From positions 6,634,001 through 6,698,000 of the forward strand of contig OZ316892.1 in NCBI GenBank assembly GCA_973895155.1: a DNA stretch of 64,000 nucleotides. Direction: 5' to 3'. Below the pieces are notes generated by a model that searched no databases, had not been told where the DNA came from, and saw nothing but the letters and a program-made list of their open reading frames with translations. The translations under genes and the position numbers were made by a program. Below are positions 36,898 through 48,260 of the stretch, one piece after another (position 1 is the stretch's first letter; each line of letters starts with the position of its first letter). The DNA is from Marsupella aquatica. Taxonomy: Eukaryota > Marchantiophyta.

Positions 36898-38562
36898 TTA
36901 TAATTGCAAGGCAACTTCCTTGAGCACTGGTTCTAGTTCAAGAACACTATTCATATCTCCTTTCAAGGTACTCATGGTGGGTTGCATGGAATCGCCGTCC
37001 TTTAAGTTCAGGGATGCAAAGTTTTTTGATGCAATTTGGTCTAGAATTTGGTCCTGGACCATCTCTCCATCATTGCTCCATTTTTTGAAAGCTGCTCGTT
37101 GAAGTTCAGATAAACCTCCCTCATAAGGGATCCTTGGTGATGCACATTTAGAGCTCCCATTTGGGTCAAAATCTTGGATGGCTTTCAGACGTTGGAGTTC
37201 TAGAAAGTACAGGTACATTTTTTGTGGTCTGCATAAGTCGGCGGCATCGCCTGTCTCGCCACCTGGAATAGATTGTAAAAATTTGTATTTAGTGGGTTTG
37301 TCTGGGAGACCCAAAGAAACAGGTCCTTTACAATCACATGACTCAAAAGATGGGGCAAAAATTGCAGTTGATTTTGCCATTCCATGAGATTAAACTGAAA
37401 CGTATTTAACTTTGGAACACTCGCTTTCAGCATATTTTTAGCCCAAATCCCATTGGAAGGAATAATGCAATAAGGTGTGATAATTTAGTATAGGTTCTTA
37501 GATAGATCACACAGTTACTTAAAGTGTAGAAACATGAGATAGTGTAATAAGGAGTCCCTTTAATATGTTTTTTTGTATATTCTATTAGATAGTCACAGAG
37601 TTAGTGGAAGCTGGAATGTAATTGGAGTCTTAATCATCTCTGAACTATTTGCATTATTAGGTATGAAGAGGAACCTCAAAATATCACTTGAGTTTTCTCC
37701 CGAGTTTTCTCCACAACTTAATTATCCTAGCTTAATGTGAATATCATAACCATTGAAAATCACATTCCAGATTGGAGTGACTGTGTGAATCCATTATGAT
37801 ATGTTATATTTTAGTTCAATGAACTTGAAAATATCATCTATCACCCATGAACCATCTTAACCAGTTAGAGCATCCTTTACGAAGTTTATTTCTTTTGACA
37901 AATCCTAGTATTTTGCGACCCTTTTAACTAGCAGTGCATCTTGACTGATGCCTCACTGCTACAACTGGCAAAAAGTTTATACTGTATCAATAGAATGGCA
38001 AAGTACTTTTCACGAAGATAAATGAGGTTACCATAGAGTAAATTTTAACTTACACTCAACAAAGCAATTTACCCTTGTTATCTTACAAGTCGTTGTGGGA
38101 GTTTACATTGCAAAAAGTGACTGGTTTGAGTGTACCTACACTTTGAGTACTTGTTTTATGCACTGTTACAAAAATCCATTTGATAATAACCTTTTTAATA
38201 TTCTAAGGATCACTAGATATATATGTATGATTGTGTGTACCTTCATTGTCGCCCTCAAAACAATAATTGTGTACAAGATCTACATGGGCAGGTTTGCAAG
38301 GGTTTGTTGGCATATCCATATGTGATTGACTAGCATTGGGTGATTCCTGCCTTCCACTAAGGTTCAGCAAAACATCCACATTGCCGTCCTCTCGGATGTT
38401 AAGAGTGACATCTACATGACAATCAAAATCTCCTCCTCCTACAGTATAGGTTGGATGGCTTCTTAGTTGCACCTCCATCTTATTCGTTGAGTCTTTCCAT
38501 TGTTCAAAGGCTGCTCTTTGGAGCTCTGATAAAGTGCTGGACTCCTTACTTGGTGCAGCCAT
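36898..38562 (-). CDS. Unknown two-exon gene with duplicated LSELQRAAF motif
   Basis: I do not recognise the family. Exon 1 (38562-38241, ATG MAAPSKESSTLSELQR) ends at a good donor (GAAG|GTACAC). Exon 2 (37262-36898) starts after a pyrimidine-rich acceptor (CTATTCCAG). The phase-1 junction gives an uninterrupted 228-residue protein ending at TAA 36898-36900. Residues about 11-22 read LSELQRAAFEQW and the second exon contains LSELQRAAFKKW. A weaker third relative, LELQRLKAIQDF, lies between them. Six of the nine codons of LSELQRAAF differ between the exons without changing the residue, which argues that both copies are translated and selected. The first exon also contains a beta-like stretch (HVDVTLNIREDGNVDVLLNLSG). 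There is no signal peptide or membrane segment, so the protein is probably soluble. The motif resembles a short amphipathic helix ending in Trp and might be a protein-binding element; that is inference. The gene model depends on the inferred 978-bp intron. Confidence 0.6.
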
Positions 38563-40330
38563 ATGTGTTTCTCTTCAAATTTGAAGTGAATTTGTATTTA
38601 CTTTCTGTGCTCTTCAATGTGTAAGTTTTGTTTTGTGAAATTGGAATATTATGGAAATACACAATACATTTGATTTGGAAGTCAGTAAATATGAAAGGTC
38701 GAATTTCAGCACTTGTTGTAGGCCTGTTTTGTCTTGTATTGCACTCAAAATAAGTTTAAATCTTAGGTACATAATCTACACGATTGTGGTTTAGTTACGT
38801 TACACATTCTACACATTACAAACCGATCTGCTACATACCTTTGTTGACCTGAATGTCAGGAACTATCAAAATATTTGCCATATGCCATTTTATACCTTGC
38901 TTATGCACAAACTTTCCTGAAATGATGAGACTCAGCCCAAGAGAAATTCCAAACCGCTGTTCTTGGCATGACCTTTGTGACTGTGCAATTATGAAAATTT
39001 CCCCTTTCTTTGTTGCAAGGAAACTCAACCCTTTCATGTAGATTACCCTTAGCTCTTCCGGTTGATGTGGTCTGAATGATGATTACATGCATCTATTTTA
39101 GTTCTACTGGGTTACCTATACCTATCCCACACATCTCAAACAAAAGTATAGGGGGCTATGAATTCATTCCCCTGTTTAAGCATTATGACGCTCCACCTTA
39201 GCTATTAGTTACAGATAGTTATATGTAGGTGTGTCAACAATGCTATGTTTTGACCCTTACATTTTGGAAAGTTGGATATTGGTTTCACAAACTCAGCTGC
39301 TCACTTTAGTTCTTTTCAAATCAAGATTCAAGCTAGATAGAGTATTTTGGAAAATGTTTCACGAATCTAAAGACTATAGGTGTTGGTCTCATCTTTCACA
39401 ACTTCTCTTGTGGATTTTCAGAGCTACTAGTATTGTGGAATCAACATTTGAACCAATACTGTTGGATTATCTGAAAACCATGATGTCTTCCCAACTGATA
39501 TGCTACAAATTAGTCTGAACCAATATTTTTTTGAAAGCACCCTAGAGCCTTCAACTAAAAATGCATCCACTATTTGTGAGAGATTGCAATTTAAAGATAC
39601 AAAGAGACATAGATTATGAAAGCTTGAGTAAAATTGGCTCAAAGTTTAGACACATCTGACAGTATCTGTAAGAGAGTACTGCACTCAACACAGTTGATCT
39701 CAATCATGATGTGAACATGGGGGATAATTATGCTAGAATCCACATTTTATTGCATATCAGCTATATCGTGAAGGTTTCTATTGATCAGAATTACACCGTT
39801 GATTTGAAGCGATGTGGATGTCATTTAACCAAGATGAAGGACTCATCCTTTCAAATTTTGTTTTGCAATATAGATGTTTGTTTCCACAAACAAGGTAAGT
39901 TAAGCAACTTGCCAAAACCCTGAAATAGAATATCACTTAAATCTCAACTTCAAATTAAAAAGGCTCTTACAGGGTGATATCATTAAGATGTACATTTTTA
40001 ATGGTTGATTAATAGGAGGGCTTACAATTGAGATTTCTCTTTTCTAATTCAGCGTGCCCCTTAACAATGTCCACAAATTTGCCCCAAGTCACCTTATTCT
40101 TTCTGGATGCTTGAGTGTCACCTCATTTGTATTCCCCAAGAATCTAATAAGAATAGATGATGTCAAGTTAGTGAGAGGACAAATGGTTGCAATAAAAAAT
40201 GTGTACCTTAGCAATCCAAAGAGCCTAAGATATCCAAATTAGCTCAAGAGTTGCATCTTTTGCTACCATATGTGGTGCCTCTTGCATCCCATTGGCATCC
40301 ATTCATCATAGTTGTTTTTTAAAATGGGGT
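38563..40330. other. 5' flank of the LSELQRAAF gene and gene-poor DNA
   Basis: The promoter of the minus-strand gene should lie just above 38562. No other coding region or element is supported; the open frames are below 100 codons and unlike known families. Confidence 0.4.
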
Positions 40331-40690
40331 CTTAGGGTGGCTTTACAAGATGTTGGGCCCATTGTATTCTCTTTATTCACATTAGTAAAGCTGGACCGTA
40401 CAATGAGTGGGTTACAGACTGCTTTACATGAACTTGGGCGCCTATTCAGGCGTGGTGTTTACTACTCTTACATGGGAAGTAATGGGCCCAAGTACACACA
40501 GTGTGGAGTGCTTATTTCATCTAGAATTCCAAACCACCTCCACAGGTGGTTCAAACATTTCAGAAGTTTGGCTCCTCATTCCAGGGATTTGCATTTATGA
40601 TATTCCTTAAAAAAAAAAATAGGTCAGGAGTCTATGTTCAGAACAAAAATGGTCCTCCAGTTTGCCTAGGTAGAAAGAAGTCATAAGCAC
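40331..40690 (+). repeat. Dispersed repeat family, copy 1
   Basis: It begins CTTAGGGTGGCTTTACAAGA..TTGGGCCCAT, continues through CTGGACCGT and CAATGAGTGG, has a second TGCTTTACATGAACTTGGG, then TAATGGGCCCAAGTA, CCACAGGTGGTTC, TTTGGCTCC and an A run. The same landmarks occur in order at 53361-53660 and, reversed, at 57640-57830. It has no coding domain, so it is probably the non-coding part of a transposon or a non-autonomous element. Confidence 0.7.
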
Positions 40691-42236
40691 CCCTGCCCCC
40701 ACACCCCACTCTGAAATATGAAAAAAGTCCAAAGTACTCATTTATTAGACTACCTAGGTGGCCCCTGATAATCAATTGTAATCTCCCAGACCTTCACAAC
40801 ACTGCTCACTCCTAGATTTAAAGACGTGCTTATTCACCTTGCAACCCAACATTCCCATAACTTAATTGGCAGCGATCCCCAGTGTTGAGGCTAATTAATG
40901 CTACTAGCCCGAAATTTGACTGGCCGCTGCCAGATCTTGTTAATGTGCGATTTGTTGAGTAATTAAGTCCTAGAATCATCAACAGCTATTTCTTTCTTCA
41001 GCCTGCATGGTCGAAAAAGAAGCCCCATCACATCCACTGTTGTCCAAACTTGGATGGACTTTTACAACCTGGATGGAATCACAGCATGTGTTCCAATAAT
41101 ATTATCTACGACTGTTCTAACGTATTTTTCTGTACGTTCATACATCGCTTCCTCTGTGATTCCATCTAGATATGTGCTTGACAACCTAGCTACTGCCGGG
41201 GCATTATTTTCCTGAATGGTCACTCATTCTTTGGCAGAGAAAACCGGGAGCTACCATGAACAGCATTTAATCAAACTCCACTTTGCGAGGATAGGAGGTC
41301 TCAGATCAAATTACTTCTGGCCCATATACTAAGATATTCAAAACAATGTAAATACAGAAGTCACGGTCTTCAACTCACAATCCTCTATCAAATCACACTG
41401 CCTACACAAGAAGTCACTGTCAATCCTCTATCATGACCCACTACCTACGCAGAGGAGCTATACTGCCCGTACTATATCACTCTGCGTATCAGAGGACTAT
41501 TTCCGACCTGATACTAGTTCGGGTGTGACTGAATGTCTTCTGTACGGTAAACGAAGGACCAAAAATCAACATTCAATAACAAAAGCTCAATGCTATATGT
41601 CACCAATGGCAACTGTGGCGTTCCGGTACAAATTTTGCCAGAATTGTTTTGACCATCAAGCATTGCAGATAGCACACCTCACCACCCTGACAGGTGTGAG
41701 AGAGCTTTGAGGACTTGATCCATGGTTCACTGTGCAATTTTAGCGACAATTGAGAAACCAAATCCAGTTGAGGTAGTACAATAGACTAGGGAAGATTCTT
41801 ATTTTTTTCCCCTTCTAGCAATTAAAAGTAAAGGGAAATACTTAAAAAGGTGAAGACTTGACGCAGCGAGGGAGAAATGAGCCCTGGGAGTCTCCGGACA
41901 AAAATGGATTCCACAAGGAATGAGGTATCCGGAAACCAGGACCGTGTACTATGGAACTGTCTGACCTTGGGTAACCTACAAACAGCTTGAATCTAAATTT
42001 CCAAACCGTTAGCTCCATTGCCAACTTTCCCCCCTGTTTGATCTATCTAGAGTCTAGAACAAGACAATTCCTAAACCACATTTAATGTGATTCTCTCATA
42101 CAATACAAAGAGGTTACCGCCAAAAAGTTCTTACCTACGGTGGTAGAAATTGGTCAGTATGCTGCTTGCTCAAAGTGGACACACTATCTCCTCCACTTGT
42201 ATATTTGAAATCTAAACCTGACTTTTTCTTTCAGAT
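40691..42236. other. Gene-poor spacer with a short inverted repeat
   Basis: GATGGAATCACAG at 41072-41084 is exactly complementary to CTGTGATTCCATC at 41154-41166. No gene is recognised. The 3' UTR of the oxidoreductase gene should occupy the end of this stretch. Confidence 0.45.
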
Positions 42237-44286
42237 TTAGTTTGGAGCTTCCCAGTAGACAATTTGTGCGTCAGGAACTCCTGCTTCAGCTAATAGGCTC
42301 CTGACCTCCTCCGTTCTAGAGCTCTCCACAGCCACAACCACCCCTGTTGTTAATGGATCATACTCAATATCATCCTCATCCCACAGGTTGGTGAAGGAAC
42401 CTTCATAGCCACTCCAATCCTCTCCATCTGAGTTTTCCACAATAGTTCGGACTTTGATAGCTTTCTTCTGCTCCCACTTCGAGTACAGAGCCTGCAATGA
42501 AACAAGATGACACCCTTAAAGGCCACTTCAAGCCCATTTGTCAAGAGCAAAGGCACCAGTTGGAAGGATTGCGGGTGCAATTGCCATTTACACTACTGTT
42601 TATCAAATTACGGGTCTGCTACAGTACCTTATATGCCAAGAGACTTGGCGTGGGAGCAGAATAATAGAGCCGCACGTCTTCACGAAGCCCCAAGTTAAGC
42701 GTGCCCGTATCTGCGTCCTTTGCCTCAAGTATGGCCCGGGCAACTGCTATGCCGTTACCTTGAGCAAACAAAAGAATTGTTGGATAGCGTGACAAGAACA
42801 TAATTGGCCTCAAGTCTAGCCCTGTAGCACCAAAGGGTCCCAATTCCACCTCGCTACCTGTGTCATTCATCAAGTCCACCAACCGATCAAATTCTAATTT
42901 GTGAGTAGAATTATAACAATGACAGGAAAGTTCAAAGGAATTTTGTCTACCCGGCCAAACGACACCTTGCGACCACTATAAGGTGTGACAGAGCCTCTCC
43001 CATTCCCTCAAGACGGTTGTCTCTTTGCCTCGGACCTCCATCGTCATAACTAAATATCTACAGTGCTTGTTTACAAGTTCAAGGTTGAAGACTCGAACAG
43101 AGAAGATTAGGTAGTTGACCCTCTTCTTACAAATCCATCCAAAACAATTAAATCTTCCATATTACCTGCACTGATGAAAGGGAGACCACATCTAGCAAGG
43201 CAATTTTGTGGCTTGTCAGAAGCAATCCAGCCTGAGAGAGAGAATACTACGCGCTAAATGCTGCACGAGGTATGGCCAGAGTTTAGGGATGAAAAGGACC
43301 TTCTTCAAGATGGAACAAATTGGGGGACTTTGCTTCTGTTACGTGAAGATCCAGGGGTGCTTTGGCAGATAACGAGAACGCAGGCAGCTTTGTTGTTCCG
43401 GCAGGAATATCTCCCCTAATCTTCAATAGAACCGCATAATTGATCTCATCCGAAAATGGTGCACTCGAAGGTGGCACTTGTTGCACTTCTTCACCAACTT
43501 TGACCTCGACAAGTTGACCTGGCTTTCTGTAGGCCTTGTCAAGCTTCACAAACTGCAAATCCAAAAATTGAGTTGAGGAGATTTCATTCACTATTCAACA
43601 TAGAAAATGGGCCTATCTGCCCATTCACTAAACATTCGCACGGGACAAAAGGAACAAATGTGCTAAAGCTAGAGGGATCAAAGTGGCACTCTACCACCAG
43701 ACAAGGCTTACAAAGGTGGTCAGGTGACTCCCATAAATGCTTCCTCAACCGAGTACCATAGAATGGACGGCTCCAAAGGACCGATAAAAGACTACTGTTT
43801 GAAGCAAAAACGACGCTCTCAAGCCCCCCTCGGTGAAATTCTGTCCCATACCTCTCTGGAGCACTCAGCAACGAGAGTGATGCAGCGGACACCGCACGCC
43901 ACATCCTCCACTTTGGCCACTGTGGCAGTGTGCCAGTCCTGAGGTGTGACAACCTCTGTCTCCGAGATAGCGAAGCTCTTTTCTTCTTTCTGCTTCTCTA
44001 GACCCTCTTTCCTGGCCTCGTCAAGAGCAGTCGACCCAGAAACACTCATGGCCAAAACCCTCCCCGGCCTAGGACCCACAGCGCCATTCTTCATCGCCGT
44101 CGTCCTCCTCTGGAACCGGACCGATAAGCCCATGCTGAAAACCTCCCCCCCGGCAAGCCGAGCTGCTGCCGCTACGACATTCGTCTGTCTCCCATCGGAG
44201 CTCAGAGAACTCGCCCCAACACCACCCGCCGCGCCTGATGGGCACTTGCACACGGCCCCTACCTGCAAAGATCTCAAAGCCTCCAT
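42237..44286 (-). CDS. Plastid-type FAD/NAD(P) oxidoreductase, ferredoxin-NADP reductase-like
   Basis: Probable soluble chloroplast flavoprotein of the FNR-like superfamily (pKIWI502-type relatives), with unknown electron partner. Five exons join in phase: 44286-43852, 43552-43300, 43231-43166, 42893-42628 and 42491-42237, giving 424 residues. The first ~80 residues are rich in Ala, Gly, Ser and Arg and poor in acidic residues, as in a transit peptide. From residue 154, RKPGQLVEVKV matches the RxPGQ strand of the flavin-binding barrel. GPFGATGLDLRP (270-281) is followed by YPTILLFAQGNGIAVARAI (from 288), which matches the nucleotide-binding strand and glycine loop. Next come EDVRLYYSAPTPSLLAYKALYSKWE and a C-terminal WDEDDIEYDPLTTGVVVAVES segment. 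The usual RxYS flavin motif is not visible; AFSLSA may take its place. The glycine loop lacks the proline usual in FNR, so cofactor preference is unclear. The start was chosen because it opens the targeting peptide in the right frame. A tandem array lies about 360 bp upstream. Confidence 0.82.
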
Positions 44287-44647
44287 TTCCCAAGAGACTC
44301 AGCAGAACCCGAATCGGAAGAGAAAATTCTCGCCAGGGCCGAGCAACGAACAACAAAGACAGAGATCTCAACAATGCGGAAACCAAAGCAAGCGATTCTT
44401 GAGTCTCTTGCTTTCCATAGCACAAGGCCTCCGCCACAGTCGATAGAACAGACGAGCTCGAGCCCGAACACGCAGAGGAAACTCTTAATTCAGAGAGGAA
44501 GCGAGACCGATATTCGAACGGGATCGTCCATTCAGTTCGCTTCAGGAGTCGACAGAGCACTGAGTGGATAAACCTCCGATCCCTTCGGAAGATTTCTCGA
44601 CGAAACAAACCCAAAAGCAATCTACCAGGGCTGCCAAACGCTTTCCT

Positions 44648-45320
44648 ACTGTCTCAGGGTGTTTATAGCTTCAGATAGTACTAGAAAGAGAGAAACCTGG
44701 TCTTAGGATGCTTCATAGTTTCATTTCAGATAGTACTGTAAAGAGGAGAAACCTGGTCTTTGGATTGTTTGTAGTATCAGATAGTACTATGAAGAGAAAA
44801 ACCTGGTCTTAGGATGTTTCGTAGCTTCAGATAGTACTAGAAAGAGAGAAACCTGGTCTTAGGATGTTTTATAGTTTCAGGTAGTACTAGAAAGAGAGAA
44901 ACCTGGTCTTAGAATGCTTCATAGTTTTACTTCAGATAGTACTGTAAAGAGGAGAAACCTGGTCTTTGGATTGTTTGTAGTTTCAGATAGTCCTATGAAG
45001 AGAGAAACCTGGTCTTAGGATGTTTAGTAGCTTCAGATAGTACTAGAAAGAGAGAAACCTGGTCTTAGGATGCTTCATAGTTTCATTTCAGATAGTACTA
45101 TAAAGAGGAGAAACCTGGCCTTTGGATTGTTTGTAGTTTCAGATAGTACTAGAAAGAGAGAAACCTGGTCTTAGGATGTTTTGTAGCTTCAGATAGTACT
45201 ATGAAGACAGAAACCTGGTCTTAGGATGTTTCATAGTTTCAGGTAGTACTAGAAAGAGAGAAAACCTGGTCTTAGGATGCTTCATAGTTTCATTTCAGAT
45301 GGTACTATAAAGAGGAGCTC
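44648..45320 (+). repeat. Higher-order minisatellite of 50/51/55-bp monomers
   Basis: CAGATAGTACT (or a close variant) starts monomers at 44672, 44727, 44778, 44828, 44878, 44933, 44984, 45034, 45089, 45140, 45190, 45240 and 45295. The lengths in order are 55, 51, 50, 50, 55, 51, 50, 55, 51, 50, 50 and 55 bp. Each monomer contains AGAGRRGAAACCTGGTCTT. Four variants are recognisable by their ends: A (55 bp, CTTCATAGTTTCATTT), B (51 bp, with AAAGAGGAGAAACC and TTTGGATTGTTTGTAG), C (50 bp, ending GTAGCTT) and D (50 bp, ending ATAGTTT). The order is ABCD, ABC, ABCD, A and a partial B. The array sits 360-1,030 bp upstream of the oxidoreductase ATG. Confidence 0.95.
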
Positions 45321-45421
45321 CATTGAGTAAGAAGTGTTGTTTTCTACGGAGTAAGTTACAGGGACTCTCACTAGAGCCTACATTTGAATTGATTTGAATC
45401 AATGTAATCCATTTCAACCCC

Positions 45422-45489
45422 AATAGCATGATTGATGAGTAACTTGTGGTAGCCCCTAATAGCATGATTGATGAGTAACTTGTGGTAGC
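45422..45489 (+). repeat. Recent 36-bp-period tandem duplication
   Basis: AATAGCATGATTGATGAGTA...GTGGTAGC is identical at 45422-45453 and 45458-45489. It directly precedes the SINE-like insertion. Confidence 0.9.
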
Positions 45490-45540
45490 TGTTGGGATTT
45501 TTTTCAAAAAGGGGGAACCAAGCCCCTCTAGGTTGGGTAG

Positions 45541-45685
45541 TTTTTTTTTTTAGTTTTTTAGTTTTTAAGGGAAATCTGTGAAACCCCATAGAAAGGGAAG
45601 AGTCGGCCACAATAGTTGGGAAGAGTCAGCCCACAACAATTGAACCCAAGACCTCTCAGTCTCTACTCAAGTGAGCTAACACAAA
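45541..45685 (-). mobile_element. tRNA-derived SINE-like element
   Basis: On the minus strand an A-box-like TTAGCTCACTTGAGTAGAG (45679-45661) is followed about 30 nt later by a B-box-like GGTCTTGGGTTCAATT (45653-45638). Together they resemble the 5' part of a tRNA gene. Then comes a tRNA-unrelated body with an internal repeat (GGGCTGACTCTTCCCAAC and GGCCGACTCTTCCC), and the copy ends in an A-rich tail (T run at 45541-45567 on the plus strand). This is the layout of a plant SINE. Exact ends and a target-site duplication are not clear. Confidence 0.6.
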
Positions 45686-48036
45686 GTCAATTGGAGTCAG
45701 TTGTGGTAGTTGTGACCCACAAAAAAATGCAATGGAGAAAAAGTAATGTAGCCTTAGTTTTTCTTCTCTACTTTTTTTTCTTAAACTAGTCCAATCCCCG
45801 TTTCCTGAGTATTGTCAAGCATAGGTGAAATGGCTGGGTGGATGGACGAGATAGGGAGTTGGCGAGTTTGCCTGGAAACCAGATTTCAAGGATTATAAGA
45901 TATATGGGAAAGTGACAAGTTGGGCATGGAAAAGGTGCAACGTGGCAGTTTTAGCTCCATCTCCTTGGTAGGAAAAAAGTCACCATAATCCAATAGCCAA
46001 GGAGAATGCCATTTGGTAAATAGACCATGAGAAAAAAGAGTGCAATGCATATTATAGTGTTTAGATATATGCCTTCTTTATGGAAAAGAAAGCTTGGATG
46101 GACCCTTGTATCTCAAATAGACTGTCCTGAAATGTTCTGTTTTACCTCAACAATGCCTTTCTAGCTTTAGTATGAATGCTCACATATGTGGCTTTCAAAA
46201 GTTGTTTGGTCTGTCTGTGTCAATTGTTTATCAAACGATTTACACAAGGGATACCCCTTTTTTGCTAGATACCAAAGTTGTTTGTATAGTATCATGGGGA
46301 CCTAGAGGGATTTTATATGCATCCTTTCACACTAAAATGAGTATGTTAGCTTCCGCTCCTGGAACTGTAGTTTTTGATCAAGTCCTACCAACTGCTCTAC
46401 CCCACAATTTTGATCAAGTTTTGCCAACTACCCCATGACGCATTCTCTAGACTTGATTCTGTCCTTGGGTCTATCCTCCGGTGGAGTGCTGTCACCCCTC
46501 TTCCTAATCACCCACATAGTCAACCCACTATGCAAAACATTGTAAGATGTAGTAAGTTATGCACTTTGTGGGACACAAAACACACTAGGGGAATGGAACT
46601 GCAATTAACAATCAAGGGAAAACAGAATCACCCAAAGTTTTGAACACAATCAAATCAATTTATCTTTTGATGGGTAAAAGTGAACAATCTGCAAAGACAA
46701 TCCGGCCTCCTATCTCCTATCTAACGTCTGCCTCCCTGGAACAAAATGCTACTCTTTCCACCTCACTAATCCGGATGAGCTTCGCTACCCTTGCATGATT
46801 CCAACATACTTCAACTTCTAGAATGAGTTCACTCTGCACCTACCGGGGCTGTAAGTAAATACAAGAAACACACAAGCACATCAACCACTATCTCCCTAGC
46901 AGAGCTGCTACATCTCAGAGCCCAGCTAACCTAAAATATGAGGCACATACGTGTGTCAACAACCCTATCCTATTCTAAGGGTGACCATTGATGTCTTTGG
47001 CGGTACCCACAATTTTTTTACTAAACAAGGATTCACTTGAGTCCACTACTCCCTACCTACTCAACCTCTCCAATAACACTCGATGGTCTATCATGTCCAC
47101 TGCTCAAGGTCCCTAGTAAAAGTAAGGAACATCACAAATTGTCAAAACTAAATTTCATTTAGAGAAAATATTTGGATAGCCTCCTCCTTTCTGATCACAA
47201 CTGTGAAAATGGTTTGCAAAACAAACTTCAAACAACAAAGATATAGCGGCCCAAATTTCAGATACTATTGGGCCACCGTCTCCCTTCATTCTACTTGGAC
47301 TACCCCAACTGATCCGTAAACAACACTACTACTAGGCCTCCTAGCCCTACTTCAGGGCAACAGCCAAGGCATTTCAAGGCTTAATACATTGCTTTATGGG
47401 CCCCTATTTTAAAAGTTGTTTTGATCATCCATTTGGCTTATTAGCACCATCCAGGACTACGGGGCTCAACTAAGGCTTCAAGATGAGTCCAACTATGAAA
47501 ACATTTGAAGTAACGCTAATGGAGAAAAGGTTGTTTCAAATTTTAGTACCTTCCATATGTTGAGTCATTCTGGGGTACACAAAATCATCAATTATCAGCC
47601 TTGCCTCCAACAATTCTTGTGAATCTCAGCTATATAAGCTGAGATGGGGGCCTTTGCATCTCCATGCATCTTAGTTAGGCTGCCTGTGACTTTGAGGTGA
47701 TGTGGTGACTGATATCAGGTTCACTCAAGGACTTGACTAACATTAACTTATTAGATTAACTTACTCAGCCCTTCTCCTGATTTTGCGTTCAGATCTAGAT
47801 CCTTAGGGCTGTCTTGCATGTGCAAGGTCCTTGAAAAAGCCACCTTTACTTCTCCTACAACAACGATAAAAAGTGGATTTGCCTCATTAAAACAGAATCT
47901 GCACATGAAATACGTGTGACCTGCCCAAGCCGTCCCATGTCCGCCCTTGTCTTTTCGACACCATTCTACAATGCACTATACGGGAAACCATAGCACCAAT
48001 TAATTTCTCCGCAAACTGTCTACCTGCATAGTTCCC
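45686..48036. other. Gene-poor stretch
   Basis: No gene recognised. A short direct repeat (TTTTGATCAAGT..TGCCAACT and TTTTGATCAAGT..TACCAACT) lies at about 46373-46435. The longest frame, 88 codons at 46172, matches nothing I know. Confidence 0.4.
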
Positions 48037-48260
48037 CTACGAAAACAAACTCTTCTCAACCAGGTTCCGGATTACATGCGGGCAATCGCAACAAAGTTCT
48101 GCTCCTGCTCGTTTGTATTTCCTTATCTGTTCTTCAGCTGAGCTGCTGTCATTTGTCATTGACAAGGGCTTTGCAATTTGCAACTCAGTCAGGGCCTGCT
48201 TGCATGCATGGTGGGAATGTGCTTCAAAGATTTTGTCCACTTGTGATGCCTCACTCTCCT
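48037..48260 (-). CDS. Unrecognised exon-like open frame
   Basis: After a plausible acceptor (TTTGTTTAG) the minus strand reads ESEASQVDKIFEAHSHHACK, then a hydrophilic stretch with AEEQIRKYKRAGAELCCDCP and HVIRNLVEKSLFS-stop. The amino-acid mix is protein-like and a strong donor-like AACTATGCAG|GTAGAC follows the stop. No family is recognised and no neighbouring exons were found, so it may be a single surviving exon of a dead gene or chance. Confidence 0.25.

Noticed and set aside
43946-44446. 166-codon plus-strand frame over the oxidoreductase first exon
   Set aside because: Antisense to the transit-peptide exon, which belongs to a phase-consistent five-exon model.
44648-45320. CRISPR-like or coding repeat array
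   Set aside because: There are no spacers between monomers, and the mixed 50/51/55-bp lengths shift the reading frame, so it is not a coding repeat.
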